NCBI RefSeq assembly: GCF_024199795.1
Contig: NZ_JANADK010000001.1
Location: forward strand, 7,316,001 to 7,380,000
DNA from: Bradyrhizobium sp. CCGB01
GTDB lineage: Bacteria > Pseudomonadota > Alphaproteobacteria > Rhizobiales > Xanthobacteraceae
Direction of reading: 5' to 3'
DNA length: 64,000 nucleotides
Position 1 is the stretch's first letter. Every line of letters begins with the position of its first letter. Below, one piece after another: positions 33,353 through 42,903 of this stretch. The translations under genes and the position numbers were made by a program. Below the pieces are notes generated by a model. That model did not search any database, had not been told where the DNA came from, and saw nothing but the letters and a program-made list of their open reading frames with translations.

Positions 33353-34806
33353 CGCCTGTTCGCGTCCTCGCGGTCGCCTCTGAGGTCTACCCCATCGTCA
33401 AGACCGGCGGCCTTGCGGATGTCGCCGGCGCGCTGCCGCTTGCGCTGAAGGCGCATGGCGTCGAGATGCGCACGCTGATGCCGGGCTATCCCGACGTGAT
33501 GCGGATGCTGGGGGGCGCCGACGAAATCCGGCGCTGGCCGGATTATTTCGGCGGACCCGGACGCCTGCTCGCGGGCTCACATGACGGGCTCGATCTGTTC
33601 GTGCTCGACGTGCCGCATCTCTATGCGCGGCCGGGCAATCCTTACGTGACAGCCGATGGCGTCGATTGGCCGGACAATGGCGTGCGCTTTGCGGCATTGT
33701 CGCGTATCGCCGCCGACATCGGCCACGGCCTCGTGCCGGCGTTCGTGCCCGATGTCGTGCACGCCCATGACTGGCAGGCCGGGCTCGCGCCGGCCTATCT
33801 GCACTATGACAACCGACCGCGCCCCGCCACCGTGATGACCATTCACAACATGGCCTATCAGGGCAAGTTCGCGCGCGAGCTGATCGGCTCGATTGGCCTG
33901 CCCTGGCACGCCTTCAATGTCGACGCCCTCGAATATTTTGGCGGCATCAGCTTTCTGAAGGCCGGCCTGCAATTCGCCGATCGCATCACCACGGTCTCGC
34001 CGACCTACGCGCGGGAGATCCAGAGCGACGAGGGCGGCATGGGGATGGGCGGCTTGCTGCGCGAACGCGCTGACGTGCTCAGCGGCATCCTCAACGGCAT
34101 CGATATCGAGGTGTGGAATCCGCAACAAGATCCGCACATCGCCTACCGCTTCGGCGCGCAGGACCTGACGTTCCGGGCCGCGAACAAGGCGGTGCTTCAG
34201 CAGCAGTTCAATCTCGATTCTTCGGACGAGGCGCCCCTGCTCGGCGTCATCAGCCGCCTGTCCTGGCAGAAGGGGCTCGATCTCCTGCTCGAGGCCATTC
34301 CAACCATTTTGGGCGAGGGCATGCAGCTCGCGCTGCTCGGCAGCGGCGACCGCGATCTCCAGGATCGCTATCAGGCCGCCGCCCGCGCGAACCCCGGCCG
34401 GATCGGGGTCGTGATCGGCTACGACGAGATCCTTGCGCATCTGATCCAGGCCGGCTCGGACGCGCTCATCGTGCCCTCGCGCTTCGAGCCATGCGGTCTC
34501 ACCCAGCTCTACGCGCTGCGCTATGGCGCCGTGCCCATCGTGTCCCGGGTCGGCGGCCTCGAGGATACCATCGTCGATATCGGCGAGGCCGACAGATCGG
34601 GCTTTGATGCCACCGGCTTCAAGTTCGCCCCCGTGACCGCGGATGCCCTCGCCGGCACGCTGCGCAAGGCCAACACCGTCTTCCACGACAAGCTGACCTG
34701 GCGCCGGCTGCAACTGAACGGCCTTGCGACCGACGTGTCCTGGCGCAACCGCGCCGGCGACTATGCCGCGCTCTATCGCGATCTCATGGCAGCGCGCCGG
34801 ACGTAG
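33349..34806 (+). CDS. glgA: Glycogen synthase
   Basis: This is a GT5-family ADP-glucose:alpha-1,4-glucan glucosyltransferase of 485 residues, the usual size. The N-terminal KTGGLADV motif (Lys18) binds ADP-glucose. [21 protein letters not shown] and [16 protein letters not shown] are family blocks, and [18 protein letters not shown] contains the catalytic glutamates of the E-x7-E motif. The ATG overlaps the glgC stop (ATGA), so both enzymes are made in step. The SemiSWEET gene begins 35 bases later on the same strand. Confidence 0.97.
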   Translation: MTPVRVLAVASEVYPIVKTGGLADVAGALPLALKAHGVEMRTLMPGYPDVMRMLGGADEIRRWPDYFGGPGRLLAGSHDGLDLFVLDVPHLYARPGNPYVTADGVDWPDNGVRFAALSRIAADIGHGLVPAFVPDVVHAHDWQAGLAPAYLHYDNRPRPATVMTIHNMAYQGKFARELIGSIGLPWHAFNVDALEYFGGISFLKAGLQFADRITTVSPTYAREIQSDEGGMGMGGLLRERADVLSGILNGIDIEVWNPQQDPHIAYRFGAQDLTFRAANKAVLQQQFNLDSSDEAPLLGVISRLSWQKGLDLLLEAIPTILGEGMQLALLGSGDRDLQDRYQAAARANPGRIGVVIGYDEILAHLIQAGSDALIVPSRFEPCGLTQLYALRYGAVPIVSRVGGLEDTIVDIGEADRSGFDATGFKFAPVTADALAGTLRKANTVFHDKLTWRRLQLNGLATDVSWRNRAGDYAALYRDLMAARRT

Positions 34807-34841
34807 GCACAGATCCGTCGAATCCATGTTATAGAGCCGGC

Positions 34842-35102
34842 ATGGACCCCTCCGCGATCAAGCTGATCGGCTTTGCCGCCGCAACCTGCACCACCGTCGC
34901 CTACGCGCCGCAGTTCATCAAGGTCTGGAAGACCCGTTCGGCCCGCGACATCTCGCTCGGCATGTTCCTGGTCATGGTGCTGGGCCTGGCGCTCTGGCTG
35001 GTCTACGGCCTGCTCTCAGGCGACGCCCCTTTGGTCGCCGCCAACGCCGTCACCATGGTGCTCGCCGCCGGCATCCTGTTCATGAAGCTGAAGTACGGCT
35101 GA
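34842..35102 (+). CDS. SemiSWEET-family sugar transporter
   Basis: The 86-residue membrane protein has three transmembrane helices and the PQ-loop signature YAPQFIKVWKTRSARDISLG of the MtN3/saliva (SWEET) family. Bacterial SemiSWEETs form dimers that pass sugars across the membrane. It starts 35 bases after glgA, so it may be co-transcribed with the glycogen genes, which would link sugar flux to glycogen storage. No ribosome site stands out. The sugar is unknown. Confidence 0.85.
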   Translation: MDPSAIKLIGFAAATCTTVAYAPQFIKVWKTRSARDISLGMFLVMVLGLALWLVYGLLSGDAPLVAANAVTMVLAAGILFMKLKYG

Positions 35103-35402
35103 GCCTGAAGCTGCGAGGACGGATTGGGGTGTCCCCATAAAACCCGGTCTGTCTGCTTTCGAGGGACCCCGGAGCCGACATGGACAATCGACCATCGTGT
35201 GGTCAGTGCGGTACCTGAAAGGTAGCGGCCCTTGATCCAGATCAAGTCAGATTGTTTGTAGCCCGTTGTTTGATTGCCAACATTGCCAGGCCGCAGAAGC
35301 CGCCTCCGGTGCGGCGCCGGAAACATTCGTCGTCGCTCCAGCGCGGCCGTAATTTGAAGGGGGCATTCTCAACACCGATCTCGCGTTCCCGAGGGACCGC
35401 CC
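35103..35402. other. Intergenic region with an FNR/FixK-type box
   Basis: About 300 bases between the SemiSWEET gene and the nucleoside deaminase. Apart from the FNR/FixK-like palindrome there is no gene that I can support. Base composition is less GC-rich than in the flanking core genes. Confidence 0.5.
35232..35245. promoter_or_regulatory. FNR/FixK-type binding site
   Basis: TTGATCCAGATCAA is a perfect palindrome matching the TTGAT-N4-ATCAA consensus of FNR/FixK-type oxygen-responsive regulators. It lies 157 bases before the deaminase start codon, farther than a class II activator site would normally be from a translation start. No -10 element is obvious at the expected distance. Confidence 0.55.
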
Positions 35403-36086
35403 ATGAGTAGATCAGAAGCTGACGCTCAAGATATGCGAATGATGGAAAGATGCCTCGACCTCGCTCGGCAAGGGGTGAAGCAAGGAGAGCTGCCATTCGG
35501 CGCCGTGATCGCGTCTCGAGGACGGATCATCGCAGAAGCGACCAACCACGTTTCATCGGAATGCGACGTGACCCGGCACGCGGAACTCGTCGCTCTTTCA
35601 GCGGCGCAGAAGATTCTAGGGCAAAAGCGTTTGCCGGATTGCACCTTGTATTCCATCGTCGAACCTTGCCCAATGTGTTCTTTCCCGACACGGGAGGCGC
35701 GGATTGGTCGCGTGGTGTTCGCCATTTCATCTCCGGTCATGGGCGGATTTTCGAGATGGGACGTTCTGTCGGACAACAATTTGTCGAGCAGGCTGCCTGA
35801 GGTCTTCGGACCTGCGCCGGAAATCGTCTCTGGCTTGCTATCTCAAAGGGCCGAGCAGGTCTGGCGCGACTGGAACCCGCTCGCCTGGCGATTTATGAGA
35901 CGACGAGGCTGCATCGGACGAGCGGTCGAGCAGACTTCGTGCCATGCGGGCGCGCCTCGGGTAACGTTTTCCTGGAATGCGCTGGCGGATATTTTGGCCG
36001 CGCCGGCTCTTTCGGTGAGTAGCGTCTTCCGGCGCCGGCGTGCAGATTCAATCACCATCTCGGACCTGGACAAACCTGGAGTCTAG
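35403..36086 (+). CDS. Nucleoside deaminase (cytidine/guanine deaminase family) with C-terminal extension
   Basis: The protein has the zinc deaminase core in residues 1 to about 110: CDVTRHAELVALSAAQK (zinc histidine and catalytic Glu in HAE) and VEPCPMCSFPTREA (two zinc cysteines in PCxxC). It resembles guanine/tRNA-adenosine-type deaminases with the RDWNPLAWRFMRRRGC region at about 155-170. The remaining 55 residues are basic and unlike the family, which normally ends there, so the stop may have been lost. ATG 35403 follows GAGGGACCGCCC. The codon choice is less GC-biased than in neighbouring genes. It is convergent with a nucleoside phosphorylase-like gene. Confidence 0.75.
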   Translation: MSRSEADAQDMRMMERCLDLARQGVKQGELPFGAVIASRGRIIAEATNHVSSECDVTRHAELVALSAAQKILGQKRLPDCTLYSIVEPCPMCSFPTREARIGRVVFAISSPVMGGFSRWDVLSDNNLSSRLPEVFGPAPEIVSGLLSQRAEQVWRDWNPLAWRFMRRRGCIGRAVEQTSCHAGAPRVTFSWNALADILAAPALSVSSVFRRRRADSITISDLDKPGV

Positions 36087-36109
36087 GATCGGGAGGCGCT
36101 GCTGCAGGA

Positions 36110-36880
36110 TCAGGCGCGTGTGGCCATCGTTTCAAGTGTGCGTGTCGGAATGGGCACCGGGTTTCGTGAACACAGGTGCGGGAAACCAAAGTGAGCTCCA
36201 AGCCGTTGCTTGGCGCTGCGCAAAGCCATCACCGCCATGACAGAGTCAACGGCGAGCCGGCTAAGACCAGGAAGTTGCCCCGGGTCTTGAACAAGCGAAC
36301 GTCCAATTTTGCGCAGTTCAGGCTTACCTGCGGGCCCGATATCTATGAGCGCGGCCCTCGGAAGTTTTCGATGCGCGGGGTTTAGAACAACACGACAGAC
36401 GGCAAAGGGAATTCTGAATTCGGAAGCAATTCGAGCGACGACCTGCGACTCCATGTCGGCGGCGACCGCCCCGGTGATGCCATGGAAGTCCCGTCTCTCT
36501 TCAAGACTTGTCATCGGGGAAGCGACACCAGCTATCGCAGAGTACCTGGCATCCGGGATCATCCGAAGGAGCTCCTCGGCCCAGGGCAAGTCAGCTGGAT
36601 AAGCTTCATCTTTCGCGGCAAATACCGACGAGGCGATGACAACGTGACCTGGTCGGAGCTTCGGATCTAGCCCGCCGCAGACCCCAAAACTTATAATGCC
36701 GCGCGCGCCGTGTCTGATGGCGTCACGCAAGCAAGAGGCGGTTCGGTCACCGTCAGCGATCATCGCTGACGCCCCGGCTATCCTGGCCTCAATCGCAAGT
36801 CCAACGACGGCGATGACCGCCTTCACGTCACGGCGGGGGGCGCCAATCTGAGCGTCGTCGACCGTAACATGCAGCGTCAT
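36110..36880 (-). CDS. Nucleoside phosphorylase superfamily protein (hopanoid-associated HpnG-like)
   Basis: The chain contains the PNP_UDP_1 fold as seen in the hopanoid-associated phosphorylase: VIAVVGLAIEARIAGAS, ISFGVCGGLDPKLRPGHVVI, and VAADMESQVVARIASEFRIP, where ADMES holds the ribose-binding glutamate. HpnG cleaves adenine from adenosyl-hopane, but no hopanoid genes lie nearby, so another nucleoside may be the substrate. The start is unsure: ATG 36880 is used; a TTG at 36931 would add 17 residues. About 60 C-terminal residues after the conserved part are unlike the family. Codon use is less GC-biased than in the surrounding core. Confidence 0.7.
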   Translation of the reverse strand: MTLHVTVDDAQIGAPRRDVKAVIAVVGLAIEARIAGASAMIADGDRTASCLRDAIRHGARGIISFGVCGGLDPKLRPGHVVIASSVFAAKDEAYPADLPWAEELLRMIPDARYSAIAGVASPMTSLEERRDFHGITGAVAADMESQVVARIASEFRIPFAVCRVVLNPAHRKLPRAALIDIGPAGKPELRKIGRSLVQDPGQLPGLSRLAVDSVMAVMALRSAKQRLGAHFGFPHLCSRNPVPIPTRTLETMATRA

Positions 36881-37076
36881 CAGAGGCGTCGATATCCTGA
36901 AACCGAAGTATCTCCAGACTCGGGCGATCAAGAGTAAGCCGGCACGAGCACTGCCCGTCTAGACAAAATCGACCGGCCTCCCGGTTGGAAGCCAGTTGTT
37001 GGAGAACTGTGCCTCGGACGCCACAGCTGCCGCCTGATCGCGGCGGAGACTCGCACCTTCAGAGGCGCAAGCAAGC

Positions 37077-37874
37077 TCAGCCGCCGAACACATACGACGC
37101 CATCGCAACGTTCGCGACCTCGTCGACGAAGACGCGTTTGCCGACGTCGCTGCCGGCGGCACCGGCGGCCACCATCAGCGGCAGCAGATGATCTTCGCGC
37201 GGATGAGCGAGGCGCGCGCTGGGCGCGTTCTCCCAGTCGACCAGCATCGCGTTGCGGCGCGCCGGATCCGGATTGCCGATCGCCTCGTTCAGATAGGCTT
37301 CGAAATCATACGAGACCGGTTTCGACTCTGCCCGGCCGAACCCGCGCATGTTGTGATAGGTCAGCCCGCTGCCGACGATCAAAATCCCTTCGTCGCGCAG
37401 CGATGCGATCGCCTGCCCGACCTTGATGTGCTCGGCCGCGTCGTAAGCAGACTTCAGCGACAGCAGCACGATCGGCATGTCCGCGTTCGGATACATCAGG
37501 CCGAGCGGCACGAAGGTGCCGTGATCGAAACCCTGATTGGGATCCTCCCGGCAATCCAGGCCCGCGTGCTCGAGCAGCGCCCTCACCCTGGCTGCGAGCT
37601 CGGGCTTGCCCGGCGCCGGATATTTGAGGTGATAGGTATGCTCGGGGAAACCGTAATAGTCGTACACCATCGGCGGATGCGCCGAGGTGGAGACGGTGAA
37701 GGCGTCGGCTTCCCAATGACCGGTGATGACGAGCACGGCCTTGGGCTTCTCTGGGAGAAGCTGCGGCAGCCGGCCGAACTCCGCGGCGGTCCTGGCGTAT
37801 TGCACGCGCCGGTCCTCCATGAAGGGCCATGGGCCGCCGCCATGCGACAGGAAGAGGGTCGGCAATCGCGTCAT
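37077..37874 (-). CDS. DODA-type extradiol dioxygenase (4,5-DOPA dioxygenase-like)
   Basis: The 265-residue protein belongs to the LigB-like, zinc/iron-dependent ring-opening dioxygenase family. The metal histidines are visible in FLSHGGGPWP, VITGHWEADA, GFDHGTFVPLGLM and SGLTYHNMRGF. YgiD/DODA relatives open aromatic catechols such as L-DOPA; in bacteria the physiological substrate is usually unknown. It acts in the cytoplasm. ATG 37874 starts a sequence (MTRLPTLFLSHGGG) with no leader. It is monocistronic. Confidence 0.88.
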   Translation of the reverse strand: MTRLPTLFLSHGGGPWPFMEDRRVQYARTAAEFGRLPQLLPEKPKAVLVITGHWEADAFTVSTSAHPPMVYDYYGFPEHTYHLKYPAPGKPELAARVRALLEHAGLDCREDPNQGFDHGTFVPLGLMYPNADMPIVLLSLKSAYDAAEHIKVGQAIASLRDEGILIVGSGLTYHNMRGFGRAESKPVSYDFEAYLNEAIGNPDPARRNAMLVDWENAPSARLAHPREDHLLPLMVAAGAAGSDVGKRVFVDEVANVAMASYVFGG

Positions 37875-38025
37875 GAGGCTGGTCTCGTTGACAAGATGCG
37901 GGGTGCGAACTGCCCGCGAACGGCGGCGAGCATAGGCAAACCGGTATGGTTAGCAAGTCGTTAACGATTTGCCGCCCACAATCCGGCCGTGGCCGAAGGA
38001 ATCGGCCAGAAGACAGGGTCGTGAG

Positions 38026-38205
38026 ATGAAGAAGTTTGCGCTGGGGGACGTCGTCAACAGTGACAAGGGCCGCCGCGGCGTCGTTCGCGCCGCCTACAGG
38101 TCGAAGGATGGCCAGCAGTTCTACGCCGTCGAGAAGGACGGCACGATGGACTACCTCGAAGAAGACCGGCTGAGCCCGGCGCCGCGGGTCGAACTCGCGG
38201 CATAA
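38026..38205 (+). CDS. Small conserved hypothetical protein (59 residues)
   Basis: A 59-residue frame begins with ATG 38026, ten bases after an AGGG. The product MKKFALGDVVNSDKGRRGVV reads on into a compact beta-rich sequence with QQFYAVEKDGTMDYLEEDRL, resembling small SH3-like or KOW-like barrels that contain a VV-x4-G-RRG turn. The function is unknown. It is convergent with the esterase-like gene, 15 bases away. The regular mix of charged and hydrophobic residues and the high third-position GC support it as a real gene. Confidence 0.6.
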   Translation: MKKFALGDVVNSDKGRRGVVRAAYRSKDGQQFYAVEKDGTMDYLEEDRLSPAPRVELAA

Positions 38206-38220
38206 ATCCAACTCATCTTC

Positions 38221-39681
38221 CTAGCGCGCAAGCCGGTCGAGACGCCTCGTCAAGGGGTCGTCTCCGCTCGCGATGCGTTCGTTCGTGATCAGCAGCAGGC
38301 GATCGCGGTCTGCGGCCGCATCCCAATGCGGCAGATCCGGGCCGTTGGGATCGCCGCTCCTCGCAAAGTTGATCCAGTAACCGCGCATGCGGTTCGCGAC
38401 CTCGCGATCCCCTCGTGTGAGCAGTCCCGCGCCGGGCATGCCTTGCGCGCCGAAGATGAATTGCAGCTCGCGCCCGTGCCCTTCGTCGGGATTCGTGCGC
38501 CGGGCCTCGGCCACGTAAGCGAAGCGATAGCGAAACGTAGGCGCACCGATTGCCGCATGGAGGCGGGCAAGCAGTCTGACCGGCTCGGTGAAGACCTTGT
38601 CGGTATAGAATTTGGCTGCGCGCTCCGATGGCCTGGCGATATCCGGGTAGAGTTTGCGCAGCTCATCGCTGCTCTCGCCCGAGGACGCCAGCGTCGCCCT
38701 GATCTCCGGCTCGCCATCGAAGCGCGTCTCGTCATCGTTCGAGCCGATGATGAGAGGAATGCGGCTTTCATGCCCCGCCGTAAATCCCGCGGCCACGTCT
38801 TCGCTCACCAGGGTTCCGTCCATCGCGGGCGCGAAGCTGCGTCCGGAGCCTGTGAGCAGGTTTTGCTCGGCAGCAAGCAGCCGCGCCGGCGCGACGACGC
38901 GCAAATCCGCCTCCTGCCCAAGCGCCGCCACGAATTGCCGGCCCATGGCCTCCGCCTCCTGTGCCGAGCGCAAACGCGCACGGCCGGGCAGCGATTGCAG
39001 AATGGCCTTCTGGAACAGATCGCGCGATTGCGCACACAGCATCAGAAGCGCGATCGACGTCGCGCCTGCGCCGCTGCCGAACAGGGTGACGTTGCCCGGA
39101 TCGCCGCCGAAGGCCGCGATGTTGTCGTGCACCCAATGCAGCGCCGCGATCTGGTCCATCAGGCCGTAATTGCCGGAGCCGCCTTCCGACAGCGCGGGAT
39201 GAGCGAGCCAGCCGAGCACGCCGAGACGATAATTCACGGTGACCACGATGAGGCCGGCCTGCGCGAGCTTTGCACCGTCGAACAGCGGATCGTTCGCGGT
39301 GCCGCTGCCGAATCCGCCGCCATGGATGAACACCATCACCGGCAGCGGACCGTCGACCCCGAAGGGACGGAATACGTTGAGCGTGAGGCAATCCTCGCTC
39401 GTATCAGGCAGCGACGGCTGCAGGCATGGCGCGCCGTACTCATAGGCGGTGCGCATCTCGGGGTTCTCGGCCGTTGCCTGCGGCGGCCGCCAGCGCAGCG
39501 GCCCGGTCGGAGCGGCCGCATAGGCCAGCCCCTTGAAGGACGCCACCTCGCCCTCGACGGCGCCAAGCATCTGTCCTTCACGCGTCAGCGCGAACGGAAA
39601 CTGTCCGACCGCCTGAGCGACGGCCGCACCGTCGCAGCAAAGCAGCGAAGAGGCCACAACGAGCGCAAACAACGACCGCAT
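38221..39681 (-). CDS. Type-B carboxylesterase-like protein lacking the nucleophile serine
   Basis: The 486-residue exported protein (signal peptide ending AVAQA) has the carboxylesterase type B fold: EDCLTLNVFRP, oxyanion loop FIHGGGFGSG (residues 118-127), VNYRLGVLGWL and DQIAALHWVHDNIAAFGGDP. At the elbow, where the family has G-E-S-A-G, it reads G202-S-G-A-G206, so Gly204 takes the place of the catalytic Ser. The other triad residues are kept: Glu318 in GSNDDETRF and His402 in EGHGRELQFIFG. The DNA there is GGCAGCGGCGCAGGC. Either it is a pseudo-enzyme, or Ser203 acts from a shifted position. The frame is intact. It is monocistronic. Confidence 0.85.
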   Translation of the reverse strand: MRSLFALVVASSLLCCDGAAVAQAVGQFPFALTREGQMLGAVEGEVASFKGLAYAAAPTGPLRWRPPQATAENPEMRTAYEYGAPCLQPSLPDTSEDCLTLNVFRPFGVDGPLPVMVFIHGGGFGSGTANDPLFDGAKLAQAGLIVVTVNYRLGVLGWLAHPALSEGGSGNYGLMDQIAALHWVHDNIAAFGGDPGNVTLFGSGAGATSIALLMLCAQSRDLFQKAILQSLPGRARLRSAQEAEAMGRQFVAALGQEADLRVVAPARLLAAEQNLLTGSGRSFAPAMDGTLVSEDVAAGFTAGHESRIPLIIGSNDDETRFDGEPEIRATLASSGESSDELRKLYPDIARPSERAAKFYTDKVFTEPVRLLARLHAAIGAPTFRYRFAYVAEARRTNPDEGHGRELQFIFGAQGMPGAGLLTRGDREVANRMRGYWINFARSGDPNGPDLPHWDAAADRDRLLLITNERIASGDDPLTRRLDRLAR

Positions 39682-39762
39682 CTTGAGGGATCTCGGGGCG
39701 CGGAAGGGTTCCCCGGCAGGTTACGTCTGCGGTGCGCGAGGAGGCAAGCTCCGCGGCTACTC

Positions 39763-39972
39763 TTAGTTGCCCTTGGCGATAATGTCCGCCAGCGCGCGGC
39801 GGGCGACGATGCCGAGCTCGCCAAGCGTGGAGTGACCTGACTGAGCCGCCTCGATCAGGCGTTCGGCGATGAACCTGCGGCTGTCGTGATCGCCGCCATG
39901 CGGCAATTGGCGACACGTCTGCTCAAGGACGACGTCCATGTTCGCTTTCGTGCGCTCGCTCAACTCTGTCAT
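39763..39972 (-). CDS. Small conserved hypothetical protein (69 residues)
   Basis: The 69-residue product runs from ATG 39972 (AGGGCGTC just upstream) and is soluble and helical: TELSERTKANMDVVLEQTCR, then FIAERLIEAAQSGHSTLGEL and GIVARRALADIIAKGN. The pattern of helices with conserved-looking FIAERL and LxELGIxARxAL blocks recurs in short bradyrhizobial proteins I have seen, but no function is known. It lies between the esterase-like gene and the monooxygenase fusion, on the opposite strand to the latter. Confidence 0.6.
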   Translation of the reverse strand: MTELSERTKANMDVVLEQTCRQLPHGGDHDSRRFIAERLIEAAQSGHSTLGELGIVARRALADIIAKGN

Positions 39973-40199
39973 GACGCCCTGGGCACGCGTGGCTTGTAAC
40001 CGCAAGCATACACAGAAGGATGTGATCTGATTAGACCGGACTATCCCGGCGATTGTGCATCGCGGTGCGTGTATCGCCGTAACTTTCGCGCGGCCACGAT
40101 GAGGCCGCAAACGACTACCGAAGATTGCATCTGCTCTGATGACAAGCCGGGCCTGCAACGATAGCCTGCCGGCAAAACAAGATACACGGGAGGAATACC

Positions 40200-42890
40200 A
40201 TGCCTGACGCAATGGTCGCCGCACGTGAGTCCAAGGCGACGAGTGGAACAGCCCACCAGGTCGACGTCGCCGTGGTCGGCGCCGGATTTGCCGGCCTCTA
40301 TCTTCTGCACCGCCTGCGCAAGGCCGGCCTCACGGCGGTCGCCCTCGAGGAAGCCGGCGATGTCGGCGGCACCTGGTACTGGAACCGCTATCCCGGTGCG
40401 CGCTGCGATATCCAGACCATCGACTACAGCTACACCTTCGATCCGGAGCTCGACGAGGCATGGACCTGGTCGGAGAAATACGCGACCCAGCCCGAGATCC
40501 TGCGCTATCTCGGCTTCGTCGCCGACCGCTACGATCTGCGCCGCGACATCCGTTTCAAGACCAAGGTTACCGAAGCCAGGTGGGACGAGAAGGCCGAGCG
40601 CTGGCAGCTCACCACCGACAACGGCACGCCGGTCTCCTGCCGCCACTACATCATGGCCACCGGCTGCCTTTCGGCGCCGAAGCCGCCGGAGATCGACGGC
40701 GTCAAGGATTTTGAGGGCAAGGTCTATTTCACCGGCCGCTGGCCGCATGACGGCGTCGATCTCGCGGGAAAACGCGTCGCCGTGATCGGCACGGGCTCAT
40801 CGGCGATCCAGTCGATCCCGCTGATCGCCGAGCAAGCCGCGCAACTGACCGTGTTCCAGCGCACGCCGAACTTCGCGCTGCCTGCGGGTAACGGGCCGGC
40901 GCCGGAGGATCGCAGGACCTACTTTGAAAGCGACCGCGCCGCCTATCGCGAGCATGCGCGCCAGTCGATGACGGGCGTGCCGTATCCGCAGCAGACGGTG
41001 GTGAGCTGGCAGTTGAGCGATGCCGAGCGTCGCGAACGCTTCGAACGCGCCTGGGCTGCCGGCGATCTCGTTCATATCCTGACCCAGCTCTGGGCCGACC
41101 AGGGCGTCGACTTCGACGGCAATGCGCTGATCGGCGAGCTGATCCGCGAGAAGATTTCCGCGGCCGTGAAGGATCCGGAAACGGCGGCGGCGCTGATGCC
41201 GCACGACCATCCCTTCGGCGCCAAGCGCCCCTGCCTCGATACCAATTACTACGCGACCTACAACCGGCCGAACGTCACGCTGGTCAATCTGCGCCAGGAG
41301 CCGATCAAGGCGATCACGGCAAGCGGCATCACCACCGGCAAGCGCAACTTTGATGTCGACGTCATCGTGTTCGCGACCGGCTTCGACGCCATGACCGGCG
41401 CGATCCGCGCCGTGCATCCGATCACCGGGCGCGGCGGCAAATCGCTCACCGATGTCTGGGCGCAGGGGCCGCAGACCTATCTCGGACTCACGGTCGAAGG
41501 CTTCCCGAACTTCTTCATGATCACAGGGCCCGGCAGCCCGTCGGTGCTGTCGAACATGGCGGTGTCGATCGAGCAGCATGTCGACTGGGTGGTCGACCGG
41601 CTTGCGGCGCTACGCGACGCCGGCTTCACCACGATGGAGCCGACCGAAACGGCGCAGGCCGGCTGGGGCCGGCACATGACCGACTGCTCGATGGTGACGC
41701 TGCACCGGCTCGCCAACACCTGGTACACGGGCGCCAACGTGCCGGGCAAGGTGCAGGGCCTGATGCCCTATACCGGCGGCGTCGGCCCCTATCGCAGCAT
41801 CTGCGACGAAGTCACGAGCCGCGGCATGCTCGGTTTCAAGCTGACCGGCCCGAACGGCGCGGCGCAATGCAATGACGGCGAGGTCGTGCGCCTGCAACCC
41901 GACGTGCGGCTGGTGCTGAACCTGCTCGCGTCACTGAATCTGCCGCCGATCGAGTCGATGGGCGCGATCGGTGCCCGCGCCTTCGTCAATGAGTTCAACA
42001 AGGGCCGCCCTGCGGGACGGCTGATCGGCGACATCGTCGATGGCACCCTGCCCGGCGCCGACGGTCCGCTGCCCTACCGCGTCTACAAGCCGGCGACGGC
42101 GGGGCCGCATCCCGTCGTGGTCTATTTCCACGGCGGCGGCTGGGTGCTCGGCGACGAGCAGTCGGATGAACCGTTCTGCCGCGACATGGTGCGGCGGACC
42201 GGCATGATGTTCGTCAGCGTCGGCTATCGCCACGCGCCGGAGCATCGCTTCCCGACGGCGGCCGAGGACGGCTATGCGGCAACGCGCTGGATCGCTGAAC
42301 ACGCGGCCGAGCTTGGCGGCAAGCCGGGTCCGGTGCTGGTCGCGGGCTGGAGCGCCGGCGGCAATATCGCCGCCGTCACCTGCCAGCTTGCGCGCGATCG
42401 CGGCGGGCCTGAGATCGCGGGGCAGCTGCTGGTGTGCCCGGTCACCGACTGCACCTTCGACCGACCCTCCTACAACGACAATGCGACCGGCTACTTCCTG
42501 ACGCGGTCGCTGATGTACTGGTTCTGGGACCTCTACTGCTCGCCGGCCGACCACACCGATCCGCGCGTCTCGCCGCTGCGCGGCAAGGTCTCGGGCCTGC
42601 CGCCGGCCTTCGTCGTCACCTGCGAGTTCGACCCGTTGCGCGACGAGGGCATCGCCTACGCCGACGCGATGGCCGCCGCCGGCGTCCCGGTCGAGCAGCT
42701 CAAGGCAAACGGCCATTTCCACTCGTCCTTTGCGATGGTCGACGTGGTGATCACCGGGGTCGCCGGCCGGGTGCAGATGGCCGAAGCACTGCGGCGCTTC
42801 GCCGGGCTTCCGCCAAAGGCCAGTCGCGGTGACGAGAACCGCCACGGCCAGACCAGTCCGGGGCACAAGATCGCGGCGGCCGCGAGCTGA
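40200..42890 (+). CDS. Baeyer-Villiger-type flavin monooxygenase fused to an alpha/beta hydrolase
   Basis: One 896-residue chain joins two enzymes. Residues 20-540 form a class B flavin monooxygenase with FAD motif GAGFAG (27-32), [17 protein letters not shown] and NADPH motif GTGSSA (197-202). The fingerprint FxGxxxHxxxWP lies at 171-182 but reads [12 protein letters not shown], with Phe177 in place of the histidine. Residues about 600-880 form a hormone-sensitive-lipase-type hydrolase: HGGGW (644-648), nucleophile Ser718 in GWSAGG, Asp811 in EFDPL and His841 in HFHSSF. The natural logic is that the ester made by the first half is cut by the second. GGGAGGAATACC precedes ATG 40200. It is monocistronic and probably cytoplasmic. 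The ketone substrate is unknown. Confidence 0.9.
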   Translation: MPDAMVAARESKATSGTAHQVDVAVVGAGFAGLYLLHRLRKAGLTAVALEEAGDVGGTWYWNRYPGARCDIQTIDYSYTFDPELDEAWTWSEKYATQPEILRYLGFVADRYDLRRDIRFKTKVTEARWDEKAERWQLTTDNGTPVSCRHYIMATGCLSAPKPPEIDGVKDFEGKVYFTGRWPHDGVDLAGKRVAVIGTGSSAIQSIPLIAEQAAQLTVFQRTPNFALPAGNGPAPEDRRTYFESDRAAYREHARQSMTGVPYPQQTVVSWQLSDAERRERFERAWAAGDLVHILTQLWADQGVDFDGNALIGELIREKISAAVKDPETAAALMPHDHPFGAKRPCLDTNYYATYNRPNVTLVNLRQEPIKAITASGITTGKRNFDVDVIVFATGFDAMTGAIRAVHPITGRGGKSLTDVWAQGPQTYLGLTVEGFPNFFMITGPGSPSVLSNMAVSIEQHVDWVVDRLAALRDAGFTTMEPTETAQAGWGRHMTDCSMVTLHRLANTWYTGANVPGKVQGLMPYTGGVGPYRSICDEVTSRGMLGFKLTGPNGAAQCNDGEVVRLQPDVRLVLNLLASLNLPPIESMGAIGARAFVNEFNKGRPAGRLIGDIVDGTLPGADGPLPYRVYKPATAGPHPVVVYFHGGGWVLGDEQSDEPFCRDMVRRTGMMFVSVGYRHAPEHRFPTAAEDGYAATRWIAEHAAELGGKPGPVLVAGWSAGGNIAAVTCQLARDRGGPEIAGQLLVCPVTDCTFDRPSYNDNATGYFLTRSLMYWFWDLYCSPADHTDPRVSPLRGKVSGLPPAFVVTCEFDPLRDEGIAYADAMAAAGVPVEQLKANGHFHSSFAMVDVVITGVAGRVQMAEALRRFAGLPPKASRGDENRHGQTSPGHKIAAAAS

Positions 42891-42903
42891 TGGCGACGAG
42901 GCG

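Noticed and set aside
36110..36880. Placing the phosphorylase-like gene in a hopanoid biosynthesis cluster
   Set aside because: No squalene-hopene cyclase or other hpn gene is nearby; only the protein resembles HpnG.
38326..39840. 504-codon plus-strand frame opposite the esterase-like gene
   Set aside because: No family resemblance, and the minus-strand protein has signal peptide and fold. The missing serine is real on that strand and does not make the antisense frame a gene.
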